Shown here in pieces: positions 57,735 through 64,000 of a DNA stretch of 64,000 nucleotides. The DNA is from DATASD01 sp035478835 (GTDB lineage Bacteria > Patescibacteriota > Saccharimonadia > Saccharimonadales > UBA4665). Position 1 is the stretch's first letter, and every line of letters starts with the position of its first letter. The stretch covers positions 121,255-185,254 of the forward strand of contig DATIJH010000001.1 of assembly GCA_035478835.1 (NCBI GenBank), in the 5' to 3' direction. The notes beneath the pieces were generated by a model. The model was given only the letters and a program-made list of their open reading frames with translations. It made no database searches and was not told the origin of the DNA. Position numbers and translations under genes: made by a program.

Positions 57735-57860
57735 ATGAAGCGTATCACCAGCCCAATTGGAATTGCTGTACACTCCGGCGAATCGGCGGCATCGGCGCCC
57801 CTGCGTACTATGCTTTGTCGAGTGTCCGGAGCGTGCATATTGTACTCAGTACACAATTAG
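57735..57860 (+). CDS. Possible 41-residue ORF between the SET and flavin-fold genes
   Basis: The ORF begins MKRITSPIGIAVHSGES and ends ILYSVHN, with AAGGAG 6 bases upstream of the ATG, a good ribosome site. The product does not look like a folded protein and has an ordinary composition. It may be a leader ORF or a truncated gene. Low confidence. Confidence 0.3.
   Translation: MKRITSPIGIAVHSGESAASAPLRTMLCRVSGACILYSVHN
57841..57853. promoter_or_regulatory. 13-bp perfect palindrome before the flavin-fold gene
   Basis: TGTACT-C-AGTACA lies 22 bases before the ATG at 57875, at the place of a -35 box (a TATGCT -10-like box ends 6 bases before the ATG). The position suits a repressor operator; palindromes of the GTAC type are used by HxlR/MarR-type regulators in other bacteria. 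Confidence 0.4.
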
Positions 57861-57874
57861 CTTATGCTAGTAAC

Positions 57875-58363
57875 ATGTCTGTAGATGCAACCGAATCACG
57901 CGAACGTATAACCGACTTTTTGAAGCTGAAGGGTGTAGGCGTGTTGGCTACTGTGGACGGCAGCGGCCAACCGTACGCTGCTACGGTATATGTGACCACA
58001 GACGAGCCGCTTAACCTCTATTTTGTAACGAAACGTGACACCCAAAAATGCCGCAACTTGCAGGCTAATCCACGTGCCGCAATTGCTATTTACGATGCCA
58101 CAACCCAAACTACCGTGCAAGCAGAGGGTACGGTCGTAGAAGTAACCGATGCCCGGCAACAAGAATGGGTTTTTAAAGACATCTGGAGTCGAGCTGCTCA
58201 AACCAGCCCCGGTGGCGTTCCGCCAATCACGCAACTTATTGCGGGCGGTTACGTGGTTTTTCGGCTATCTGCGCCCAGTTTGCGAATGGCAACATTCAAA
58301 CAAGTCAATAATGGCGAGCCTGCGGACATCTTTGAAGTTGTTCATACCCAGCCATCGCAGTAG
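57875..58363 (+). CDS. Pyridoxamine 5'-phosphate oxidase-fold flavoprotein
   Basis: Encodes 162 residues. FLKLKGVGVLATVDGSGQPYAATVYVTTDEPLNLYFVTKRDTQKCRNLQANPRAAIAIYD is the typical N-terminal half of PNPOx-like split barrels (FMN or F420 binding). The start was set at 57875 by the -10-like box; the open frame extends 58 codons but that part is not coding-like. Convergent with a second such gene 4 bases away. Substrate unknown. Confidence 0.82.
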   Translation: MSVDATESRERITDFLKLKGVGVLATVDGSGQPYAATVYVTTDEPLNLYFVTKRDTQKCRNLQANPRAAIAIYDATTQTTVQAEGTVVEVTDARQQEWVFKDIWSRAAQTSPGGVPPITQLIAGGYVVFRLSAPSLRMATFKQVNNGEPADIFEVVHTQPSQ

Positions 58364-58367
58364 CGTG

Positions 58368-58826
58368 TTAGATTTCGGTGAATATTTCTTGGCTGCCGAT
58401 CTTTGAGCCTTTAAATTCGCCGAGCCGAGCGTGAGTGATAGCGACGTTTATGATCGCGTAGTTTCCGGCTCGAATTTTGGCTAGCGGTGGCAGCCATTCC
58501 GTCATCCTGGCGTGCACTTGGGTGATTTTCTTCATGGCTGCATCCATAAGTTGCGGACTACTAACCACTGATGCCCGGCCGGTTATTTGCAAAGTGCTGC
58601 TTTCTTTATCATTGCCGATTGTCAAACTGACTGTTGGCCGCTCAGTCAGGTTTACATATTTTTGCGTCAGATTTTTTGTAATAAAGCAAACGGCCCGATT
58701 ACCGATAGGAGCAACATAGACGATGGCTCCATGCGGGGTATTATCGTCATTCGTCGTACTCAGCACAGCCATCGGATTGTGCTCAATATAGGCTGCGATC
58801 TTTCCATATTGTTCTGCCATGTCCAT
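58368..58826 (-). CDS. Pyridoxamine 5'-phosphate oxidase-fold flavoprotein
   Basis: Encodes 152 residues: YIEHNPMAVLSTTNDDNTPHGAIVYVAPIGNRAVCFITKNLTQKYVNLTERPTVSLTIG is the same split-barrel pattern as the convergent gene, but sequence divergence is high, so it is not a recent duplicate. A TTTAAT box ends 6 bases before the ATG. These may be heme-utilisation or pyridoxal-related proteins; the distinction needs structure or assays. Confidence 0.8.
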   Translation of the reverse strand: MDMAEQYGKIAAYIEHNPMAVLSTTNDDNTPHGAIVYVAPIGNRAVCFITKNLTQKYVNLTERPTVSLTIGNDKESSTLQITGRASVVSSPQLMDAAMKKITQVHARMTEWLPPLAKIRAGNYAIINVAITHARLGEFKGSKIGSQEIFTEI

Positions 58827-58918
58827 GCTTCTATTAAACTACGTCTCGGCGTAATCGCCTACTTCTGGACGGGACTTAAGAAAGCAGTTCACCTACATTT
58901 TAGTTTTGCGCCTCGCTA

Positions 58919-59629
58919 TCAATTATGCGAAGCGCGGCGCTTTTGATCTTTAAGCGCGCGGGGAACGATGCCAAACACCAGAATAAGGGCGTACAGCACC
59001 GCGAATCCACACATAATGCTTGGGATGCCCGAAATGGTGCTGGGGTTTAAGTCGTTTACAATTCCGGTGGGTAATATAAAAATAAGAAATCCTGCGGCTT
59101 GCAAGACGAGTGCTTCGCGAATAAGCCGCCGGGCTTTGATCGAAAAGTAAAGACTTAGGCCGATTCCTACGAAAAGCCACAAATAGTAGTATTCAAAATA
59201 CAAACCTCCTAAGTGGGGCGCTAGTTGAAATATGGCGTAGTTGCCGGCGCATGCGTGGCCGTCAAACGCCGTTTTGCTAAAGCCCAGGACACCGGCAAAA
59301 ATGGCGCCGGATGCATATGCGATCCACTTGAGAGCTCGCCAGCCACGGCCGGATATATTTTGGATGATATGTACGCCAAGAGGTGGCAGCAGCGTTATTG
59401 CCATAAATCCAATGCGGGACCACGTGCCTGCAATCCAACCGGACCGGCATACATGAAATTCGGACAGTTGAAAGAGGGCAAGCAGCGCCAAGGTGGCTGC
59501 CGTAAGCCGGGTGAGCGTCGCCATCTTATAGCGAATCACGGTGTATATAAGCAGCGCGACTTCAATAATGCAGGTGGCCACCATAACCGGCGGCGAGAAA
59601 CAATAAAATGTTGTGTCTGCTCTTTTCAC
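58919..59629 (-). CDS. Seven-helix membrane protein without output domain
   Basis: Encodes 236 residues from GTG. About seven membrane helices with short loops and a basic C-terminus (RALKDQKRRASHN). Segments such as LFVGIGLSLYFSIKARRLIREALVLQAAGFLIFILPTGIVNDL recall the 7TM sensor part of histidine kinases. Here the kinase is absent. Pairing with a separate kinase is possible but unproven. Confidence 0.65.
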   Translation of the reverse strand: MKRADTTFYCFSPPVMVATCIIEVALLIYTVIRYKMATLTRLTAATLALLALFQLSEFHVCRSGWIAGTWSRIGFMAITLLPPLGVHIIQNISGRGWRALKWIAYASGAIFAGVLGFSKTAFDGHACAGNYAIFQLAPHLGGLYFEYYYLWLFVGIGLSLYFSIKARRLIREALVLQAAGFLIFILPTGIVNDLNPSTISGIPSIMCGFAVLYALILVFGIVPRALKDQKRRASHN

Positions 59630-59773
59630 TGTTCTATTTTTAACATAACCGCTAGCGTTTTACAAAAAGCAGTCCTCTTATAGTCATTCCGTGGAAGGCG
59701 TCAATTGAGTTGTAGCGTTTCGACCGTCTTATTTTAGATGGTATATTCCCAAGTCAGCGAGTAAGATAGGCGT

Positions 59774-60106
59774 ATGAACTTCAAACGCGTTAGAATCACG
59801 ACCACTATTCCTGCAGAAAACGCCGATGCTTTGCGGGAGGCTTTAGGCAAAGCAGGCGCTGGCGTACTCGGCGACTACAGTTTTTGCAGCTTTACCGTCA
59901 CTGGCCAAGGCCGCTTCAAACCTTCCAAAGATGCCAACCCGCACATTGGCGAAGCAAATAAACTTGAGGTAGTCGAAGAGGAGCAGATCTCAGTCGATTG
60001 CGACCTGCAAGGAGCCAGACATATTGTTGCAGCGCTCAGGCAAGCTCATCCATACGAAGAACCGCTGATTGATATCGTACCGCTCATTGATGAGGGTGAT
60101 CTGTAG
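59774..60106 (+). CDS. NIF3/YqfO CutA-like domain protein
   Basis: Encodes 110 residues. TTIPAENADALREALGKAGAGVLGDYSFCSFTVTGQGRFKPSKDANPHIGEANKLEVVEEEQ and ending HPYEEPLIDIVPL matches the CutA-like middle domain of NIF3-family proteins (COG3323). Free-standing copies occur in many bacteria and may bind metal or nucleotides. It ends 1 base before the next gene. Confidence 0.82.
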   Translation: MNFKRVRITTTIPAENADALREALGKAGAGVLGDYSFCSFTVTGQGRFKPSKDANPHIGEANKLEVVEEEQISVDCDLQGARHIVAALRQAHPYEEPLIDIVPLIDEGDL

Positions 60107-60107
60107 C

Positions 60108-61001
60108 ATGATCAACGCAATTACCTATGTTTTCCCGGCGAATGATTCGGCCAGCGAGTTTTACACGCGGCTGCGGCAGCTTTTGGGCGAACTCCCTAAC
60201 GCCGTGAGTAACTCCGACGGAAGTCTGACTTTAGCGGCATCGGTACCGCAAAATAGCCTGCCAATTACGATGTTCAGGCAAGAGGCCGGCCTGGCATTTC
60301 CGTATGTCCAAATTGGCGAAAGTAACGCGCTCGGTTTGCGATCTGGCAATCTGTGTATCAATCCGAATGGCAAAGAAAGTATCTCGGCTCCGGCCGAACC
60401 GCTGCCGAAGATTAAAAAACAAGATGCCCTCGGCGCATACTACGAAGTGCGAACGCCAAGCATGACTTTGTGTCGTCTGCCGATCGAAGAGTTACAAAAG
60501 CGACTGGCCGGCCATGTGGTGCGCATCGACCACACGGGTCTCAACTTGCCGTCGGCTAGCTTGTCCAAAGAGGACTGGCAAGCATACATCCATACCTTGG
60601 CCCGGCAGTGCAACCTGTACCGCTATCCGTCTGGCGAAGACTGGCCGTTCATTTTACCCGCCACGGCGGGCGAGTTTGACGCAGATATTACTGCGTTCCC
60701 AGCGGGGCGTGAGCCAAAGTTCGAGCTCGTGTACGACACGTATTCCACGGTGCCAACCATCCAGATAGATATCGAAACCGATTTGCTCCGCGCCGAGGTC
60801 GAGCAATTATTCCCGGAGCCATATGGCGTCAGTTTTCCCGATCTTGCCGATTACTTTCGCACCGTTTACGTCGAGCATGACTGGCGCGGTCTTAGCATTC
60901 GTTTCGACATTCGATTCAAAGAAGATAACCCGAATAACGACTGGAATACGGGCAAATGGCTCGTGCATGACGGCGGAAGGATACGAAAAGATAGCAAGTA
61001 G
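60108..61001 (+). CDS. Hypothetical soluble protein
   Basis: Encodes 297 residues without signal peptide or membrane segment. The N-terminal third (ITYVFPANDSASEFYTRLRQLL, FPYVQIGESNALGLRSG) could be an alpha/beta domain, and the C-terminal part contains TVPTIQIDIETDLLRAEVEQLFPEPYG and DWRGLSIRFDIRF. It begins 1 base after the NIF3-like gene (tag-c-ATG), so the pair is an operon. No family recognised. Confidence 0.72.
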   Translation: MINAITYVFPANDSASEFYTRLRQLLGELPNAVSNSDGSLTLAASVPQNSLPITMFRQEAGLAFPYVQIGESNALGLRSGNLCINPNGKESISAPAEPLPKIKKQDALGAYYEVRTPSMTLCRLPIEELQKRLAGHVVRIDHTGLNLPSASLSKEDWQAYIHTLARQCNLYRYPSGEDWPFILPATAGEFDADITAFPAGREPKFELVYDTYSTVPTIQIDIETDLLRAEVEQLFPEPYGVSFPDLADYFRTVYVEHDWRGLSIRFDIRFKEDNPNNDWNTGKWLVHDGGRIRKDSK

Positions 61002-61026
61002 CAGCCTGAGGAGGTCTAAGGTCTGG

Positions 61027-62751
61027 CTAATTGCAAGTGAGCGCAGCTGATGGTGAGCAAATGTTGCCGCCCAAATCGACGATGGCGTTTAGCGGCAGCA
61101 GGTTTGGACCAGTATCGAACTTGCCAAAGTTATTGCCCTGGAACTGATTGTTGCCGGTGATGGCCGTAACGCCGGCGGGCAGGTATGGTGCGCCATAGTT
61201 CATATTTGCGGAATTGGTATTTGACGCTAAACCGGCAAGGAATTGGTTTGATATAAACTGGTTGCCTTGGAAGTAGAATGCCGAAGGCTTGTCTGAGGCA
61301 GGAAGCGAGAAGTTGGTATCGGCATAGATTTGAAACAAAAACTTCGAGCCATTGACAGTGTTGCCTTGCACTACGTTATTGAGCCAGCTGTTCCAGTACC
61401 AGCCGCCAATGCCGCAATATACCGCGCTGGTGATCGTGTTGTTCAGGAAATGGTTACCAGTAGTTTGCGAAATGGTTTCGATACCGCAGTCAAACACATT
61501 CTTTATAGTGTTGCCAGAGATGTAATTATTAGAGCTGTTAATAAGCATAAAGCCGTCGTCGGCGCCGGGGCCATGCTGGCCGAATGAACCATGGAAGCTG
61601 CCGTCAATGTGATTCCCGCTGATTGTATTATTGGTGGAATCCTGCAGTTGGATAACCCCGCTCGTACCCAGGGCAGTTACAGTGGGGTCATCGGATATGG
61701 TGTTGCCGGTTATAGTGTTGCCCGAAAGATACACGAGCAATATGCCGTTCGTGATCGTGTTGTTGGTGAACGTATCGCCGCCGCCTCCTAGTGTTTGGGC
61801 TTCACTGCTTCCTGGCCGAAAGGCGAACGTATTACCCGTGATAGTACCGTTGGCACTTATGTTGGTGCCGATCATCGTATCGAGGTGGCAGTTCTTGACG
61901 GTAAAATTCGGTGCCTGGTAGAACGATATCAGCGCCGGGCCTGCGACGTAAATTATGCTATGGCCGGCGCAGTCAATCGAAATGCCGGAGACACCATTAC
62001 CGTCAATGCACGGTGTGGTCGTCGTATTTTGTGTGAGGTCTGCGGACAATACATATGAGCCGCTCGCAGTAAGATTGCCTGGGCAAGCCGACAAATATGT
62101 TATGCCGTTTGTCGTTTGCGAGCCACCACCGGTCCCCGTGCCAGTCGTACCGCCGCCGCCCGAGGACGTGCCGCCACCTGTCGTGCCGGTCGCTGTATGG
62201 CTCGGGGTCGAAGAAGTACTGTGCGCCCCGGTTGTGCTGCTCTGGGTCTGTGTTTGTATGCTTTTTTGGAGCTGGGTAATTTGCGCCTGGGCGGCCGCTG
62301 CGCCTGCGGTGCTACTTTTGCCGATGCTCTTTAATATATCTTCGGCGGCCTGGGTCTTATGCTCCTTTAAAAGCCTTTGAACTTCTTCTAGTTTTTGTTC
62401 TACGGCGATCAGCTGCTGATTGCGCTGCTGCTCGGCGTGTATTCGCTTGGTCAGGCTGGGCCAAACGCCAATAAGCTGAATGGAGTGAATTTTTGCCTCG
62501 GCCGTGGTGTAGTGTCCGGAATTGTCGAGGCTCTGCGCGCTATGTAGCATGGACAATGCGCGGTAATTCTGAAATCCGAAAGCGCCGGCAATCAATAGCA
62601 GGCAAAGTACTCCGGCCCACACTTTGAGCGGCAGTAAGTGCAGCAGGCTTTTCGCTCCTCGCCTTACATAACCAGCCACACCGGAGATGCATACGGATAT
62701 TACATGTATGGGATGTTGCAGAAAATTTTTAGCCGTCCTACCGAGGTCCAT
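61027..62751 (-). CDS. Membrane-anchored right-handed beta-helix surface protein
   Basis: Encodes 574 residues. Cytoplasmic N-terminus with basic residues, membrane segment (about 42-62), coiled coil (about 85-165), Ser/Thr/Gly linker (about 170-205) and a parallel beta-helix (about 210-560) made of N-x-I-x-x-N-T repeats such as NGTITGNTFAF, NNTITNG, SGNTITGNTI and NNTISGNHI, the NosD/pectate-lyase type repeats. Such proteins bind or cut polysaccharides; no catalytic residues can be assigned. Cys pairs near the ends may form disulfides. Confidence 0.85.
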   Translation of the reverse strand: MDLGRTAKNFLQHPIHVISVCISGVAGYVRRGAKSLLHLLPLKVWAGVLCLLLIAGAFGFQNYRALSMLHSAQSLDNSGHYTTAEAKIHSIQLIGVWPSLTKRIHAEQQRNQQLIAVEQKLEEVQRLLKEHKTQAAEDILKSIGKSSTAGAAAAQAQITQLQKSIQTQTQSSTTGAHSTSSTPSHTATGTTGGGTSSGGGGTTGTGTGGGSQTTNGITYLSACPGNLTASGSYVLSADLTQNTTTTPCIDGNGVSGISIDCAGHSIIYVAGPALISFYQAPNFTVKNCHLDTMIGTNISANGTITGNTFAFRPGSSEAQTLGGGGDTFTNNTITNGILLVYLSGNTITGNTISDDPTVTALGTSGVIQLQDSTNNTISGNHIDGSFHGSFGQHGPGADDGFMLINSSNNYISGNTIKNVFDCGIETISQTTGNHFLNNTITSAVYCGIGGWYWNSWLNNVVQGNTVNGSKFLFQIYADTNFSLPASDKPSAFYFQGNQFISNQFLAGLASNTNSANMNYGAPYLPAGVTAITGNNQFQGNNFGKFDTGPNLLPLNAIVDLGGNICSPSAALTCN

Positions 62752-62965
62752 GAAGTTTAAGGTCTACTCTAAATTATCCCTATCCTATCAGAACAAGGTG
62801 CTTATGGCAACGTCAGAATTCGCATGCATGGCAGCAGCCAGCGCGCCTGGTATTTAATATTGTTTTTTTATTTGACTGAGCAGTGCGGCAATGGGCGCGA
62901 AAGCACAAGCGGAAAGCGCGCGGCGTTGCTATACTTAAGCTGCAATTAACAATTAAGGGGACAAC

Positions 62966-63193
62966 ATGGAAGCGAGACCGATAGTCATCTTTGGAAACAT
63001 TGGCAGCGATGCCGGATACTGGTACCTCGGCGCGGACGGAAAAATTCACCATGTACCGGGCTGGAACCCTGAAACGATGAAGGCTTTTAAGGTGATCGAA
63101 GAAAACCTGGCCATCTTAGAGCGGGCCTCTAAGGCGCAGGTCCAGATTAATGAAGGTCTGGGCAAAGGTATAGTGGGCGGCGCCGCCGCGTAG
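62966..63193 (+). CDS. Small hypothetical protein
   Basis: Encodes 75 residues, beginning MEARPIVIFGNIGSDAGYWYLG, then a helix with TMKAFKVIEENLAILERASKAQVQIN and a Gly/Ala end. Soluble. AAGGGG precedes the ATG and a strong terminator follows, so it is a monocistronic gene. The first strand-loop resembles a nucleotide-binding turn, but no family is recognised. Confidence 0.6.
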   Translation: MEARPIVIFGNIGSDAGYWYLGADGKIHHVPGWNPETMKAFKVIEENLAILERASKAQVQINEGLGKGIVGGAAA

Positions 63194-63208
63194 CTTATAG
63201 TGCCATGC

Positions 63209-63242
63209 AAAAAGCCCTGGTTTTTTGCCAGGGCTTTTTATT
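63209..63242 (+). terminator. Terminator after the small gene at 62966
   Basis: AAAAAGCCCTGG and CCAGGGCTTTTT form a 12-bp stem with loop TTTTTTG and a T tract. Confidence 0.9.
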
Positions 63243-63282
63243 AGGATTCGTGGACGCAACGCGCCGAGGAGTGCTATCATAC

Positions 63283-64000
63283 ATGCAAATGCGCCGTGTT
63301 ATCTTTCTGCTGTCTGTCTTGCTACTATTTTTGTCATGTGGCGTAGTGTTTCTACCGGCCCAGCAGGCGAGTGCAGCTTGCGCGGCGCTGCCAAGCGATA
63401 AAGGCCAAAGCGCTGGCACGATCACGATCGACAGACAGGGCCAGTATATATTGTGGGTGCGCATGTGGGCGCCGAATGCCGCCAGTGACAGCGTGTATGC
63501 GCAAATCGACAGTCAATGTCCTGCGGTGATCAACGACGCCAAGGCGGGTAATGGCTTTATATGGGTCAACTTTGGCAATGGTCAGCCGACGCAGTCCATC
63601 GCATATGACTTGACTGCCGGCAGCCACACCGTCACGCTTGCCGGCCGCGAGGCGGGCGCTGGTGTTGATAGGGTGATACTAACCAGCGATCCCAACTGCG
63701 TGCCGACCGGCACGGGTGATAACTGCCTGCAAAGCGTGGCGGCCGCCGCAGCGCCACAGTCCGCCGTGCAGCAGGCGCAAAATCCTGTGCAGAAAACCGC
63801 CGCACGGACGCACAAGCCGAACTGGTGGGTAGTTCTCGTTTGTGCACTGGTGATTATTGCTGCGGGTGTTTACATCGTGCGCCGGTACCGGAAGTTTATG
63901 AACTCGTCGGTGCACACCCTGCAAGAGCCGGGCGTTATTATTGTTGGCAGCAGTCTGTACTCACAAGCCACGCTGCGGCAGCGGCTCATCCATTTTGTGC
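63283..64000 (+). CDS. Secreted, membrane-anchored protein with CBM6-like domain (3' end outside window)
   Basis: The frame is open to the window edge. A signal peptide (about 1-26, ending ASAA) is followed by a beta-sandwich domain: GQYILWVRMWAPNAASDSVYAQIDSQC, GNGFIWVNFGNG, LTAGSHTVTLAGREAGAGVDRVILTSD, which is the pattern of CBM6-like carbohydrate-binding modules. A linker and a membrane helix (about 187-205) precede a cytoplasmic basic tail. A TGC-TATCAT box ends 8 bases before a second Met at 63289, which may be the true start. Confidence 0.75.
   Translation, partial: MQMRRVIFLLSVLLLFLSCGVVFLPAQQASAACAALPSDKGQSAGTITIDRQGQYILWVRMWAPNAASDSVYAQIDSQCPAVINDAKAGNGFIWVNFGNGQPTQSIAYDLTAGSHTVTLAGREAGAGVDRVILTSDPNCVPTGTGDNCLQSVAAAAAPQSAVQQAQNPVQKTAARTHKPNWWVVLVCALVIIAAGVYIVRRYRKFMNSSVHTLQEPGVIIVGSSLYSQATLRQRLIHFV

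Noticed and set aside
1..64000. CRISPR array, prophage or intact insertion sequence
   Set aside because: No regular repeat-spacer pattern, transposase or phage structural gene was recognised.
1..64000. Alternative genetic code (TGA as Gly, code 25)
   Set aside because: TGA ends several well-defined genes (for example sortase, followed at once by an overlapping ATG), and genes such as pilB and folC need no TGA read-through.

Overview
The window looks like chromosomal DNA of a Candidatus Saccharibacteria (TM7, Patescibacteria/CPR) genome, probably a free-living or soil/water lineage of about 50-55% G+C. The evidence is the mixture of Gram-positive style surface genes (sortase, LPNTG-anchored surface protein, LytR-CpsA-Psr protein, amidase) with a compact type IV pilus locus, many small one-membrane-segment proteins, CPR-typical families such as DUF5652, and few biosynthetic genes. 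TGA is used as a stop in several clear genes, so this is not a code-25 lineage (Gracilibacteria/Absconditabacteria). The taxonomic call is inference from gene content only. No rRNA, CRISPR array, prophage or intact insertion sequence is visible.

Layout. 1-3.2 kb: small secreted or membrane-anchored proteins, including two convergent overlapping paralogues and an orphan dCache sensor. 3.3-12.3 kb: a cation exchanger, tRNA-Arg, a VKOR disulfide protein, a Crp/Fnr regulator, a PH-flavin-fold fusion, a phosphohydrolase-fold protein, FolC and an MFS transporter. 12.4-22.9 kb is a cell-envelope region: LCP protein, TatA/TatC with a small Tat-motif-like protein, sortase with a coupled micro-protein, a second Crp/Fnr protein, a large amidase, and a Tat-signal GH10 xylanase-like enzyme. 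22.9-31.9 kb: PAP2 phosphatase, peptidase E, cupredoxin, several unknown proteins, a Nudix hydrolase, tRNA-Lys, FolD and MurD. 31.9-38.7 kb: two receiver-only response regulators, a methyltransferase fusion, a multi-TM histidine kinase, an LPNTG protein with PKD-like domains and tRNA-Glu. 38.8-44.6 kb: hydrolase, acetyltransferase/phosphoribosyltransferase pair, a tandem-duplicated HTH protein, HAD phosphatase and an orphan membrane protein.

44.8-55.8 kb is one long same-strand cluster: a 23-codon leader ORF, two histidine kinases, two response regulators, PilB, PilC, a set of prepilins (one fused to an LVIVD beta-propeller), the probable major pilin and a small membrane protein. Junctions overlap by 1-26 bases or are short, so sensing and pilus assembly are probably co-expressed. 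56.3-64 kb: an AlaX-type editing protein coupled to a SET-SnoaL fusion, two more flavin-fold proteins, a NIF3/CutA-like protein, a beta-helix surface protein and a partial secreted protein.

The most systematic unusual signal is promoter placement. At least twelve ORFs have a -10 box (usually extended, TGnTANNNT) ending 6 or 7 bases before the start codon, which predicts leaderless mRNAs. Genes inside operons and several secreted-protein genes instead have clear Shine-Dalgarno sequences. Other signals worth checking are a 105-bp near-complete palindrome at 16994-17098, a possible attenuator upstream of the methyltransferase, and several micro-ORFs coupled to their neighbours.
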